This document shows positions 41,200 to 50,511 of a DNA stretch of 64,000 nt, one piece after another. The notes beneath the pieces were generated by a model, which was not told the DNA's origin, searched no databases, and saw only the letters and a program-made list of their open reading frames with translations. The stretch comes from Saprospiraceae bacterium (lineage in GTDB: Bacteria; Bacteroidota; Bacteroidia; Chitinophagales; Saprospiraceae): positions 28,219-92,218 of the forward strand of contig JAEUUT010000143.1 of assembly GCA_016787415.1 (NCBI GenBank), given 5' to 3'. The position numbers and the translations under genes are program-made. The stretch's first letter is position 1, and each line of letters begins with the position of its first letter.

Positions 41200-43644
41200 C
41201 TATTTCAAAATGCGCTTTGCTTCCCAGTTGCTCATCAATACGCCAAACAACACAATCGAAATCGAACTGGTCGGCATCAGAATTGCAGCCACCAAAGGCG
41301 ATAAATGGCCCGTTACACTGAAACCGAGTCCGATGATGTTGTAAATCAGTGCCACTGCATATGACTTGTTGACCGTACGAACGCCAGCACGGGCCAGTTC
41401 CACATATTTGGGCAGGTTTTCAAACTCATCTGCATGTAAAATCGCATCGCAGGCAGGCGTAAAATTGTTGGTATCTTCTGCCACCACCACGCCGAGGTTG
41501 CTTTGACGCAATGCACCTGCGTCGTTGAGGCCATCGCCCAGCATCATGACCTGGCGACCGTGGCGCTGGAGTTTTTTTACAAATTCGAGTTTATCCTGAG
41601 GCGTACGCTGAAAAAGCATGGTTTCCCGATCAGGGAAAAAGGTAGTGAGGGCATTTGCTTCACGATCCTGGTCGCCGGAGAGCAGCCACACACGGTTGAA
41701 GTCAGTTTGTTTTTTGCGCCACCAGGTAGCAGGCCTGGTTTGACGGAAAAATTCCAGTACCTGTTTCAGGCCATAACGATACCTGCTTTTCACTTCATAA
41801 TGACCGAGAACATGTCCGTCAATTGCAACAAAGAGCCCTTGCCCTTCTGCGCCGACAAACGCCGCTGATCCAATTTTCACATTCCGGCCGCCTATATTGC
41901 CAACGATACCTTGTCCGGGAATCTCCTGGAACTCGTGTGGCATCACAAGCGGCACATCCGGCATGGATTCGTACAGGCGGCGGCTGAGCGGGTGCGAAGA
42001 ATGTTTGGTGAGCGAACGAATGGCTACTTTATCAGTAGAAGAGAGCGTCTGTCCCTTAAATTCATAAGTCTGTTGCGATACGTTGGTAATCGTACCTGTT
42101 TTGTCAAATACCACCGAATCGATAGCACTGAATGATTCCACCGTTTTGATATTTTTCATGTAAAAACGGTGGCGCCCAAGGATGCGCATGATATTGCCGA
42201 GGGTAAAAGGTATAGACAACGCCACCGTGCATGGGCAAGCCACAATCATCACAGCGGTGAAGGCATTGATCGCACGGCCCATGTCAGTAGGCATCCAGTA
42301 CAGGAATGCGCCCAGGCCGAAAATCAGGATCATCCAGGAGAAGAAACGACCTGCTTGATCGGCAAGTTTCGTCACCTGTCCCTGTTCATCTTCCTTAAAA
42401 GCCTGGTCGTTCCACAGGCGGGTGAGGTAACTTTGAGAAACACGGCGGGTAAGTGAAATTTCAATACTCTCTCCTGTTTGTTTGCCGCCGGCAAAAATAC
42501 GATCACCGCTTTTCACGACCTGCGGCTCGGCTTCGCCCGTTACAAAACTGTAATCCACTTGTGCTGTTCCTTTCAGCAAAATACCATCGGCGGGGATGAT
42601 TTCCTGGCTCCGCACCACAATAATATCACCTGGTACCAGCCGGTTTACAGGAACAGACGTTTCTTCGTCGCCCGTTTTCAAAGAAGCCGCAACAGGGAAA
42701 TAGGACTTATAATCGCGTTCGAACGACAACTGGTGCCAGGTACGCTGTTGAAACCATTTTCCGATCAGCAGTAAAAAGGTAAGTCCGGCAAAGGAATCGA
42801 GGTAACCCGGGCCGGTGTGGGTCAAAATTTCCCATACGCTGCGGCCAAACAGCGACAACAAGGCCAGACACAAGGGAATATCTATGTTCAAGTGTCCGTT
42901 TCGCAAGCCATTCCAGGCAGAAACCAGGTAATCGCGGGCACTCACCAGCAAAACAGGAATAGCCAGCGCCAGGCTCAGGTAGCCGAAAATATCGGCAAAC
43001 CAACGGTACGTTTCAGCATCCATTCCCACGTAATCGGGAAAACTGAACAGCATGATGTTGCCAAAAGCAAAACCGGCAATACCGATTTGGTACGCCAGTT
43101 TTTTGCTGATTACCTTGGGTTTGGCATTATCCACATCGCCCAGGTTGATTTCGGGCGCATAGCCGATGGAAGAAAGCAACGCCGCCAGTTTTCGAAGCGA
43201 TGTCTGTTCAGGATGATATTGGATGGTGGCTGTTTTTTTCAGGAAAACAACGCGAGAGTGAAGCACGCCGGCATCGAGTTTGTACAGGTTTTCCAACAAC
43301 CAGATACAACTCACGCAGTGCATGTTGGGCAGGTAAAATGTCACCTGAGCAGTTTCTCCATTATTGAATTCAAGCAGTTTTTCCTGCACTTCCGGGTCGT
43401 CGAGGTAGGCATATGCTTTGGCATTGCGCTGCGCCTTCAGGCTTTTTCCCGGCTTGTCGTCCAGCGCATAGTACTCACACAGGTTGTGCGTGTTCAATAT
43501 TTCATACACCATCTTGCACCCGTCGCAACAAAAATACTTGTCGTCGATGTGCAGGTGCTCATCGGGGCACGCATCATGGCAGTGAAAACAGGTATGGGTT
43601 GTAATGGCAGGATTCTTCGGTTGCAAGAGTACGGTGGAGGCCAT
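41200..43644 (-). CDS. CcoI/FixI-like copper-translocating P1B-type ATPase
   Basis: 814 residues. An N-terminal metal-binding cysteine cluster (CFHCHDAC, FCCDGCKMVYE) and an HMA domain with CVSC (residues about 95-160) precede eight membrane helices with the ion-path motif CPC in VACPCTVAL. The phosphorylation site is DKTGT, with actuator TGEAEP and hinge GDGLNDAGAL. The N-terminal cluster is typical of CcoI/FixI pumps that supply copper to cbb3 oxidase, but no cco genes are in the window. A TACTTTTG -7 box (43680-43673) lies 28 bases upstream of the ATG. Confidence 0.92.
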   Translation of the reverse strand: MASTVLLQPKNPAITTHTCFHCHDACPDEHLHIDDKYFCCDGCKMVYEILNTHNLCEYYALDDKPGKSLKAQRNAKAYAYLDDPEVQEKLLEFNNGETAQVTFYLPNMHCVSCIWLLENLYKLDAGVLHSRVVFLKKTATIQYHPEQTSLRKLAALLSSIGYAPEINLGDVDNAKPKVISKKLAYQIGIAGFAFGNIMLFSFPDYVGMDAETYRWFADIFGYLSLALAIPVLLVSARDYLVSAWNGLRNGHLNIDIPLCLALLSLFGRSVWEILTHTGPGYLDSFAGLTFLLLIGKWFQQRTWHQLSFERDYKSYFPVAASLKTGDEETSVPVNRLVPGDIIVVRSQEIIPADGILLKGTAQVDYSFVTGEAEPQVVKSGDRIFAGGKQTGESIEISLTRRVSQSYLTRLWNDQAFKEDEQGQVTKLADQAGRFFSWMILIFGLGAFLYWMPTDMGRAINAFTAVMIVACPCTVALSIPFTLGNIMRILGRHRFYMKNIKTVESFSAIDSVVFDKTGTITNVSQQTYEFKGQTLSSTDKVAIRSLTKHSSHPLSRRLYESMPDVPLVMPHEFQEIPGQGIVGNIGGRNVKIGSAAFVGAEGQGLFVAIDGHVLGHYEVKSRYRYGLKQVLEFFRQTRPATWWRKKQTDFNRVWLLSGDQDREANALTTFFPDRETMLFQRTPQDKLEFVKKLQRHGRQVMMLGDGLNDAGALRQSNLGVVVAEDTNNFTPACDAILHADEFENLPKYVELARAGVRTVNKSYAVALIYNIIGLGFSVTGHLSPLVAAILMPTSSISIVLFGVLMSNWEAKRILK

Positions 43645-43672
43645 ATGCAGTATGGTTGAAATAATTTTTTGT

Positions 43673-43680
43673 CAAAAGTA
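43673..43680 (-). promoter_or_regulatory. -7 box of the copper ATPase gene (TACTTTTG)
   Basis: Minus-strand TACTTTTG, 28 bases upstream of the ATG at 43644. It shares the intergenic region with the divergent MFS gene. Confidence 0.5.
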
Positions 43681-43735
43681 TCTCCTGCCCGACTCGCATA
43701 AGGGTGATGATGGTCATGGGTGTAGATGATTTCTA

Positions 43736-43743
43736 TACATTTG
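43736..43743 (+). promoter_or_regulatory. -7 box of the MFS gene (TACATTTG)
   Basis: TACATTTG, 17 bases before ATG 43761. Because it lies downstream of the longer open frame's start (43704), it favours 43761 as the true start. Confidence 0.55.
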
Positions 43744-43760
43744 CCACAAATCACTTTGCA

Positions 43761-44981
43761 ATGATGAACAATGGACGCGGCATTTTCCAATTAGCCGTGA
43801 TAGTAAGTGCCCTGGGCTTTTTTGTAGACGTATACGACCTGCTGCTTTTTGCCATCATCCGGAAGGCCAGCCTCGCGGGATTGGGGCTTTCTCCGGATCA
43901 AATTCTGACGGAGGGTGAATTACTGATCAGTGTACAAATGATCGGGCTATTGTTGGGAGGTATTTTGTTTGGAATAATTGGCGACAAAAAAGGGCGCCTG
44001 AGCGTGCTGTTCGGCTCTATTTTGCTGTATTCCATTGCCAATATCCTGAATGGCATGGTTACGAGTGTGCCGCAATACCTCGTCCTGCGTTTTATTGCAG
44101 GTATTGGCCTGGCAGGCGAACTGGGCGCTGGGCTTACGCTCGTCAGCGAAATGCTACCCAAAGAAAAACGCAGCCTGGCTGCGGGCTTTATTGCAGGATT
44201 CGGCGTATTGGGCGCCGTGGCGGCCTTTCTCATGAGCAAGGTATTCGACTGGCGAACCTGCTACTACATCGGGGGTGCGCTGGGTTTTGTGTTGTTGCTG
44301 ATGCGGGTGAGCGTACATGAAAGCGGCCTTTTCAAACAAGTGCAACAAACATCTGTAGAACGTGGCAATTTCCTTCTATTCTTTACCAGCCGGGAGCGTT
44401 TCGGACGATACATCCGCTGTATTCTGATTGGGGTGCCCGTGTGGTATGTGATTGGGGTGCTGGTTACTTTTTCAGATCAGTTTGGGAAGGCTTTTGGTAT
44501 TCCAGACATCGATCCCGGCATGGCGATCATGTACTTATATCTGTTCGTTGGCCTCGGCGATTTTTCTGTGGGCTGGCTCAGCGAGCGACTGAAAAGCCGG
44601 AAAAAGACCTTGTTTCTCTTCATGGCTATTACCATTTTCTTTTGCGTCCTGTTTTTCCTGCAACGCGGCGGCAGTGCGTTCACTTTCTATCTCCTGTGCA
44701 TGGGCCTCGGCTTTGGCGCAGGATTTAATGTAGTGTATATGACCATGGGTGTCGAGCAATTTGGCACCAACCTGCGCGCTTCGGCAGCCATCAGCATACC
44801 CAATATGGTACGTGGCGCTCTTCCACTCATCATTTTGTTATTCAAATACAACCGCAATCTTTTTCAGGATTATGTGACGGGCGCATGGGTCACTGGCGTT
44901 ATTCTGTTCGCTATTGCCATTGCTGCTGCATGGACGATGGAAGAAACGTATGGAAAAGATTTGGATTTTTTGGAACACTGA
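43761..44981 (+). CDS. MFS transporter
   Basis: 406 residues from ATG 43761 (the ATG at 43764 is equivalent). Twelve membrane helices are expected; the loop 2-3 signature GDKKGRLSVLFGSILLYSIA and the loop 8-9 copy SERLKSRKKTLFLF are visible, with RFIAGIGLAGELGAGLTLV in helix 4. The pattern is closest to the metabolite:H+ symporter/sugar transporter branch. Substrate cannot be assigned. It is divergent from the copper ATPase and followed by a repeat region. Confidence 0.88.
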   Translation: MMNNGRGIFQLAVIVSALGFFVDVYDLLLFAIIRKASLAGLGLSPDQILTEGELLISVQMIGLLLGGILFGIIGDKKGRLSVLFGSILLYSIANILNGMVTSVPQYLVLRFIAGIGLAGELGAGLTLVSEMLPKEKRSLAAGFIAGFGVLGAVAAFLMSKVFDWRTCYYIGGALGFVLLLMRVSVHESGLFKQVQQTSVERGNFLLFFTSRERFGRYIRCILIGVPVWYVIGVLVTFSDQFGKAFGIPDIDPGMAIMYLYLFVGLGDFSVGWLSERLKSRKKTLFLFMAITIFFCVLFFLQRGGSAFTFYLLCMGLGFGAGFNVVYMTMGVEQFGTNLRASAAISIPNMVRGALPLIILLFKYNRNLFQDYVTGAWVTGVILFAIAIAAAWTMEETYGKDLDFLEH

Positions 44982-45262
44982 AACACGGATTGCGCGGATT
45001 TAAGACGGATTTACGCGGATTGGATGGGGAAAAATGGGGCTTTTTCAGAACATTGAAACACGGATTGCGCGGATGAGGGACAGATTTGCGCGGATTGAAT
45101 GGGTGTGAATGTGGCATTTTTATTTACTGAATTCCGCTCATCAAATTGCACAAACCCTGGATATTACCAGTTAATCTGTATAAATCCGCAGGGTAAAAAT
45201 TTCTTCATGTCCACCCATCAAATCCGTGCAAATCCGTCCCCCATCCGCGCAATCCGTGTTAC
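44977..45262. repeat. Direct and inverted repeats of ACACGGATT phrases
   Basis: Two direct copies of GAAACACGGATTGCGCGGAT (near 44981 and 45055). The second forms the left arm of a palindrome, 45059-45106 with 45213-45260, 48 bp with a few mismatches. The 106-nt loop carries a nested hairpin ACCCT (45155-45159) / AGGGT (45191-45195). This fills the whole 310-base gap before the GMC gene; no gene is seen. The phrase type is common in intergenic regions of several bacterial phyla. Confidence 0.85.
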
Positions 45263-45291
45263 ATTAGCGGCTCAAACTTCTCTCTTCACAC

Positions 45292-47040
45292 ATGTCCGAT
45301 TTTCAAATCAAAGAAGCCCCGACCACCTATGACGTCATCATTATTGGCTCGGGAGCAGGCGGCGGCATGGCAGCCTACGAACTCACCAAAGCCGGCGCCA
45401 AAGTATGTATGCTCGAAGCGGGCCAGCATTTCGACCCTGCCGACCCGAAATACATTACCCAATTGAAATGGCCCTACCAATCGCCTCGCCGTGGCGCCAG
45501 CACCAAATACCGCCCATTCGGCGATTTTGATGCTGCTTATGGTGGTTGGGACATCGATGGAGAGCCTTACACAACTAAAGACAACACGAAATTCCGCTGG
45601 TTTCGTTCGCGCATGCTGGGCGGCCGTACCAACCACTGGGGGCGTATCAGCCTGCGCTTCGGGCCGCAGGATTTCAAACGCAAAAGTATCGACGGCCTGG
45701 GCGAAGACTGGCCCATTGGCTACGAGGATGTGTCGCCATTTTACGATGAAATTGACCGCATGATCGGCGTTTTTGGCAGCAATGAAAACCTGCCCAACGA
45801 CCCGGATTCCATTTTCCTGCCGGCGCCTAAACCCCGTTTGCATGAAATGATGCTATTGAAACACAACAAAAGACTGGGTATTACCACCATTCCTTCAAGG
45901 CTCAGCATTCTGACCAAGCAGATCAATGAGGAACGTGGCTCCTGCTTTTATTGCAGCCAGTGTGGCCGGGCCTGCGTTGCATATGCTGATTTTTCCTCGT
46001 CTTCCTGTCTGTGCAAACCGGCTGAGAAGACCAAAAACCTGAACATCGTTTACTATGCCATGGCCCGCGAAGTGCTGACAGATGCACAAACCGGACTGGC
46101 CAACGGTGTGTCGTACGTGGATACGCTGACGATGGAAGAAAAAACGGTGCGCGGCAAAGTCGTGGTGCTGGCTGCCAGTGCCTGCGAATCGGCGCGCCTG
46201 CTACTCAATTCCAAATCGGCACGTTTTCCAGAAGGCCTGGCCAATTCATCTGGCGTGGTAGGCAAATATCTGCACGACTCTACAGGCGCTTCCAGAGGCG
46301 CCATCGTTCCAGCGCTGTTTGACCGGAAACGCTACAATGAAGACGGCGTCGGAGGCATGCACGTATACTCGCCCTGGTGGCTCGACAATAAAAAACTGGA
46401 CTTCCCGCGTGGTTACCACATCGAATACTGGGGCGGCATGGGCATGCCAGCGTACGGCTTTGGCTGGGGCATTGAAGGTATCAATGGAATGTTTCCCGAC
46501 CGCAGTGGCAACAAACGCGAAGCAGGCGGGTATGGCGCCTCGCTCAAGGACGACTACCGGCGCTTCTATGGCGCCTATATCGGTATGGCCGGTCGCGGAG
46601 AAGCCGTGGCGCGTGAAGACAACTACTGCGAAATTGACCCGGATAAAGTTGACAAATTTGGCATTCCAGTATTGCGTTTCCATTACAAATGGTCGGACTA
46701 CGAACGCCTGCAAGCCAAACACATGCACGATACATTCGAACAAATCATTCAGGAAATGGGCGGCATAGCGCTGGGTAAAAAACCGGGCGCCGATGCCGAC
46801 TATGGCCTTGCCGAACCAGGGGAAATTATCCATGAAGTGGGTACTATCAGAATGGGTAATGACCCGAAAAAATCAGCACTCAATAAATGGCAGCAGGCAC
46901 ACGATGTCAAAAATCTCTTTGTTGTCGATGCCGCTCCGTTTGTCTCGCAAGGCGATAAAAACTGCACCTGGACCATCCTCGCTTTATCTATGCGTGCCTC
47001 CAGGCATATCGTGGAAGAGCGCAAAGCAGGAAATCTTTAA
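45292..47040 (+). CDS. GMC-family FAD oxidoreductase
   Basis: 582 residues. The FAD-binding Rossmann motif is IIGSGAGGGMAAYELTKAG with the ribose-binding acid in LEAGQHF. GMC signatures include MLGGRTNHWGRISLRF, and the C-terminal block has HEVGTIRMGNDP and NLFVVDAAPF followed by TWTILALSMR. A cysteine-rich insert FYCSQCGRACVAY may bind metal or an iron-sulfur cluster. Together with the subunit 3-like gene after it, it resembles membrane-associated sugar or alcohol dehydrogenases. Substrate unknown. Confidence 0.9.
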   Translation: MSDFQIKEAPTTYDVIIIGSGAGGGMAAYELTKAGAKVCMLEAGQHFDPADPKYITQLKWPYQSPRRGASTKYRPFGDFDAAYGGWDIDGEPYTTKDNTKFRWFRSRMLGGRTNHWGRISLRFGPQDFKRKSIDGLGEDWPIGYEDVSPFYDEIDRMIGVFGSNENLPNDPDSIFLPAPKPRLHEMMLLKHNKRLGITTIPSRLSILTKQINEERGSCFYCSQCGRACVAYADFSSSSCLCKPAEKTKNLNIVYYAMAREVLTDAQTGLANGVSYVDTLTMEEKTVRGKVVVLAASACESARLLLNSKSARFPEGLANSSGVVGKYLHDSTGASRGAIVPALFDRKRYNEDGVGGMHVYSPWWLDNKKLDFPRGYHIEYWGGMGMPAYGFGWGIEGINGMFPDRSGNKREAGGYGASLKDDYRRFYGAYIGMAGRGEAVAREDNYCEIDPDKVDKFGIPVLRFHYKWSDYERLQAKHMHDTFEQIIQEMGGIALGKKPGADADYGLAEPGEIIHEVGTIRMGNDPKKSALNKWQQAHDVKNLFVVDAAPFVSQGDKNCTWTILALSMRASRHIVEERKAGNL

Positions 47041-47069
47041 TCTTTGAACTCAAAAAAGCATAACGCAAC

Positions 47070-47702
47070 ATGAAACGTCGCAATCTATTAAAAGGCATCG
47101 GCTTGAGTTCTTTGGGAATGGTGGGCCTGAACCCCCAGGTGAGAGCCTCTGACATATTGAACCCGCTGGAAGGGCTGGATGAGAAGAAAAAAGAGCCGGT
47201 ATTTGAGCAATTCGGGCGTACAGACTATGAAAATGCCCGAGACGCGAAACTTTTCGCCGAGCAGTTTTTTACCAAACACGAAATGAAAACCATTTCTGTG
47301 CTGGTGGATATTATCATTCCGCGCGACAGCCGTTCCGGAAGCGCTACAGATGCAGGCGTACCTGAATTCATCGAATTTATGGCAAAAGACAAACCTGAAT
47401 TACAAACCCCATTGCGGGGTGGAATGGCCTGGCTCGACAGTCAAATGAAAAAACGCCACGAGCAGGATTTCATCAGTTGCACCGACGCGCAACGCATCGC
47501 TATAGTAGAAGACATTGCCTATCCAGAGCGTAAAAAAAGCGGCATGAGCCAGGGAATCGCTTTTTTCAGCCTGATGCGCAACCTGACTGCTTCCGGATTT
47601 TGGTCCAGCAAAATAGGTATTGAAGACATTGGATACCAGGGTAATACACCCAATCAGTGGGATGGGCCGCCAGAAGATGTCATCAAACAATACGGTCTAT
47701 GA
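47070..47702 (+). CDS. Gluconate 2-dehydrogenase subunit 3-like protein, Tat substrate
   Basis: 210 residues. The N-terminus KRRNLLKGIGLSSLGMVG is a twin-arginine signal. The mature part matches the subunit 3 family: TISVLVDIIIPRDSRSGSAT, DAGVPEFIEF, LRGGMAWLD and FFSLMRNLTASGFWSSK. Such subunits accompany GMC flavoproteins and carry them through the Tat pathway to the periplasm, which fits a GMC partner lacking its own signal. Confidence 0.92.
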   Translation: MKRRNLLKGIGLSSLGMVGLNPQVRASDILNPLEGLDEKKKEPVFEQFGRTDYENARDAKLFAEQFFTKHEMKTISVLVDIIIPRDSRSGSATDAGVPEFIEFMAKDKPELQTPLRGGMAWLDSQMKKRHEQDFISCTDAQRIAIVEDIAYPERKKSGMSQGIAFFSLMRNLTASGFWSSKIGIEDIGYQGNTPNQWDGPPEDVIKQYGL

Positions 47703-47986
47703 GTAAGGTTTTGTTCTACGTATTGTTCGGTTTTGTAGCCATACTTGGCGTGTATTATGTTGGAAGCAGCCTTTTCGGTCGGTTTTCACTGTGGAATGCC
47801 CACCCGATTGTAGCCCGGATCATACTGATTCTGGCAGCGGTACTGGGCGCACGCGTCCTGTACTGGGCCTACCAGATTGGTGAACTGCAAAACCGCTGGC
47901 TGGCGGGAGCAGGCGCCGTGATCCTGGCCTTGGTCTCTTTCCAGGCAGTACTGCTTTTGGGCGCGGTGACGCTGGGGAGGAGGTAG
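47699..47986 (+). CDS. Small three-helix membrane protein of the GMC operon
   Basis: 95 residues; ATG 47699 overlaps the preceding stop as ATGA, so it is translationally coupled. Three hydrophobic helices: VLFYVLFGFVAILGVYYVG, IILILAAVLGARVLYWAY and AGAVILALVSFQAVLLLGAV. No family is recognised. Its position suggests a membrane anchor or electron-transfer partner for the dehydrogenase. Confidence 0.7.
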   Translation: MSKVLFYVLFGFVAILGVYYVGSSLFGRFSLWNAHPIVARIILILAAVLGARVLYWAYQIGELQNRWLAGAGAVILALVSFQAVLLLGAVTLGRR

Positions 47987-47993
47987 TATAAAG

Positions 47994-48033
47994 TCGTCAG
48001 TCAACAGTGGGCAGTCAACAGTCGTCAGTTGGC
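47994..48033. repeat. CAGTCAACAGT phrase array between convergent genes
   Basis: Degenerate repeats of CAGTCAACAGT and GTCGTCAGT, reading GTCAGTCAACAGTGGGCAGT then CAACAGTCGTCAGTTGG. It covers the 3' end of the minus-strand hydrolase gene: the last codons LPAN and the TGA stop are written in repeat sequence. Confidence 0.7.
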
Positions 48034-48855
48034 AGGGAGGTGTTTTTTCATCCAGAGGAGGGTGAATTCAAATACCTCGGCCTTTTCATTTTCATTGTGC
48101 AATTCATGGTAAAGGCCATCCCACTCCTGATGGGTCACATCGCCTTTTACCCTTTCGGCAAAAGCCTTGGTTGCTGTGGGTGAAATGATTTTATCGCCTG
48201 TGCCGTGCAACAACAACAACGGCATCGGCACTTCACCTTTGTAAGAATCCAGCCAATCGGCGGCGTCCATGAGCGTGATACCTGCTGCTGCGCTGATTTT
48301 ATCGTGCACCAATGGGTCGTTTTTATATGCATTTACCACTTCTTTATCCTGAGAAATGAAGTGCGCTGCCAGGTTGGTAGGCAGGGTGAGTGTAGGCATA
48401 AATTTCCGCATCAGTTTGCCCACCAACACTTTGATAGCCGGCGCTTCAAAAGCCAGTTGTATCCAGGGACTGGTAGCAATCAAGCCTTTCAGTTCGGGTT
48501 TGCGGCGCAGGGCAAAATTCAACACGAGATTGCCGCCCATGGAATGTCCGTATAAAAACAAGGGCGTCTGTGGATACAATTCCTTGGTTTTTTCCAGCAA
48601 CAACCCGATATCGTCCAGAAAAGCATCTATGTCTTTCACATGGCCTCTTGGGCCGCCACTTCGGCCGTAACCCTGATGATCAAAACCTACCACAGCCACG
48701 CCATGTGCATTGTACCATTCGGCTACATGCTGATAGCGGCCTATGTGTTCGCCCTGGCCGTGTGCCAGTGCGATGACGGCAATCGGATTTTCTACCGGCC
48801 AGTGCGCAGCGTATAATTCGATGCCCTGGTTATTTTTCCAGTTTAAAGCATTCAT
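48025..48855 (-). CDS. Alpha/beta hydrolase, monoacylglycerol-lipase-like
   Basis: 276 residues. HGQGEH oxyanion region near residue 33, the nucleophile elbow GHSMGGNL near residue 106, acid in LLHGTGDKIISP and the catalytic histidine in LYHELHNE. This Ser-Asp-His arrangement with the lid region fits the Hydrolase_4/monoacylglycerol lipase family. No signal peptide. Start ATG 48855 (MNALNWKNNQGIELYAAHW). Confidence 0.88.
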   Translation of the reverse strand: MNALNWKNNQGIELYAAHWPVENPIAVIALAHGQGEHIGRYQHVAEWYNAHGVAVVGFDHQGYGRSGGPRGHVKDIDAFLDDIGLLLEKTKELYPQTPLFLYGHSMGGNLVLNFALRRKPELKGLIATSPWIQLAFEAPAIKVLVGKLMRKFMPTLTLPTNLAAHFISQDKEVVNAYKNDPLVHDKISAAAGITLMDAADWLDSYKGEVPMPLLLLHGTGDKIISPTATKAFAERVKGDVTHQEWDGLYHELHNENEKAEVFEFTLLWMKKHLPAN

Positions 48856-48886
48856 ATCTGTCTGAATTGGGTGCTTGAAGTTACAA

Positions 48887-50452
48887 TCATTTTACAATTT
48901 CCTTGCCTTTGGGCCCAAATCGGACCAGCAGCGCCTCGGGATGTTCCAGTTTGATCGTTTTTTTATAATATTTTTTAATTTCACTATCGGTTCCCGGAGG
49001 GATAACGTAATAATACCAGGCGCCATCCCCTTCCTGCCGCCAGAAAATTTCGGAAAAACTGCGCAGGTTTTTGGGGAGTGCATTCAGTTCCTGAGGGGTA
49101 GTGTAAATCTGCACAGCATAACCAGCATAAGTACCGTCCATGGGAACTATATTCACCTGTTTGGACTGGCTTTTTTCCATGGAACGTGCCGGACTGCCAG
49201 GCGGATTGGAACCATCTTCTTTTTTATTTCCCTGAAATTCCGGCAATGGTACCGAGTTATTGGCTTCTGGAAGTGGTTTGTTTCTGATTTGTGTTGGCTT
49301 GGGGATGTTTTTGACCTGGGTTTGTTCTGCCTGGGCGCGCGCCGCAATTTTTTCCTCTTCAATGATCTGCTCGATGCTCAACCAGGCATAGGATTCCTGA
49401 GAAACGTTGGTAATAATCAGTTCCACACGGCGGTTCTGAAGATGCTCTCCTTCCGGGCAGGACACATCATTGGCACATTTATTCAATAACTGTGTTTCTC
49501 CATAACCTTTTGCAATGATGCGTTCAGGCTCTACACCGCCGCCAATGATATAGTTGCGGGCGGCATCTGCCCTTTTTTGTGACAACTCCAGGTTGAAAGC
49601 GTCGTTCCCCCTGGAATCGGTATGAAATCCAATTTCAAATGATACATCCGGGTTGTCGCGGAGAAGCGATACGATTTGATCCAGTTCTTTTACATGTTCG
49701 TGGGAGTCGGTCCAATTATCAACCGGATTGCTTTCCGAATAATATTCCACCGGTATGTGCTTTCCTGCTACAGGTCGTTCCAGCACAACCGATGCAGATA
49801 ATGGAATTACTTTATTGGAGCCGATTTCCAGCGTTTTATCACCCTTTGTGAAATCGGGCAGCCCCTCCAGGCACAGCGCACAACCATTGTTGTTAACGTA
49901 CACCTCTATACGTTTTCCCAGGTAACCCGGCTTACGCAGCATGACCAGGTAGCGATTACCCTGGTCAAACCGTTGCTGGAAAGCAGCCGTCGTTTTTAGA
50001 TGTTGAATAATTTCCAGGTGGTCTGTGGTTCTGTTGTACACTTCGACGGTTACACCAGGCACTTCGATTTGATTTTTACTCACAGGGTCAATTTCCACCA
50101 ATCGTACATCCAGCAAGTATCCTGGTTGACGGCGTATGACAACTTTGAGAAATATTTTGGTGTTTTCCACCTTAAAGATGTCCTCTCGATCTTCAAATAT
50201 ATCTTTGCGGGTCACCATCCGGTACTGACCGGCAGGGAGATTTGTTGTAAAATGCCCGTACGGATCAGAATGGAGGGTGGCAATCTCCTTGTCACCTGGC
50301 ATGGAATACACTGTGATGCTGGCATTTTCAATAAATCCGGCATTGTTGTTTTCATACACATATCCTTCCACTACAGCCTGTGAAAATGCAGGAAATGAAA
50401 CAAAAACGAGCAAAAAGAGTGCAAAACAGAAGGAATGTTTATGATGTGGCAT
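48887..50452 (-). CDS. OmpA-family protein with carboxypeptidase-regulatory-like and SPOR-like parts
   Basis: 521 residues from ATG 50452, with signal peptide FCFALFLLVFVSFPAFSQ. An N-terminal CarboxypepD_reg-like beta domain (VVEGYVYENNNAGFIENAS) precedes the peptidoglycan-binding OmpA-C domain (about 240-350: FHTDSRGNDAFNLELSQKRA, NRRVELIITN). A charged linker is followed by a C-terminal SPOR-like segment (GYAVQIYTTPQELNAL, GDGAWYYYVIP). It should anchor the outer membrane to peptidoglycan. Two wall-binding modules in one chain are notable. A TAATTTTG -7 box lies at 50490-50483. Confidence 0.85.
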   Translation of the reverse strand: MPHHKHSFCFALFLLVFVSFPAFSQAVVEGYVYENNNAGFIENASITVYSMPGDKEIATLHSDPYGHFTTNLPAGQYRMVTRKDIFEDREDIFKVENTKIFLKVVIRRQPGYLLDVRLVEIDPVSKNQIEVPGVTVEVYNRTTDHLEIIQHLKTTAAFQQRFDQGNRYLVMLRKPGYLGKRIEVYVNNNGCALCLEGLPDFTKGDKTLEIGSNKVIPLSASVVLERPVAGKHIPVEYYSESNPVDNWTDSHEHVKELDQIVSLLRDNPDVSFEIGFHTDSRGNDAFNLELSQKRADAARNYIIGGGVEPERIIAKGYGETQLLNKCANDVSCPEGEHLQNRRVELIITNVSQESYAWLSIEQIIEEEKIAARAQAEQTQVKNIPKPTQIRNKPLPEANNSVPLPEFQGNKKEDGSNPPGSPARSMEKSQSKQVNIVPMDGTYAGYAVQIYTTPQELNALPKNLRSFSEIFWRQEGDGAWYYYVIPPGTDSEIKKYYKKTIKLEHPEALLVRFGPKGKEIVK

Positions 50453-50511
50453 GAATCCGCGATTGGAAATGAAATGAGCCTGCAAAATTATAAAGAGTTT
50501 CTGTTCGTCTT

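Noticed and set aside
45286..45843. Antisense open frame opposite the GMC oxidoreductase
   Set aside because: Mirror frame of a GC-rich gene; composition and lack of motifs mark it as a shadow.
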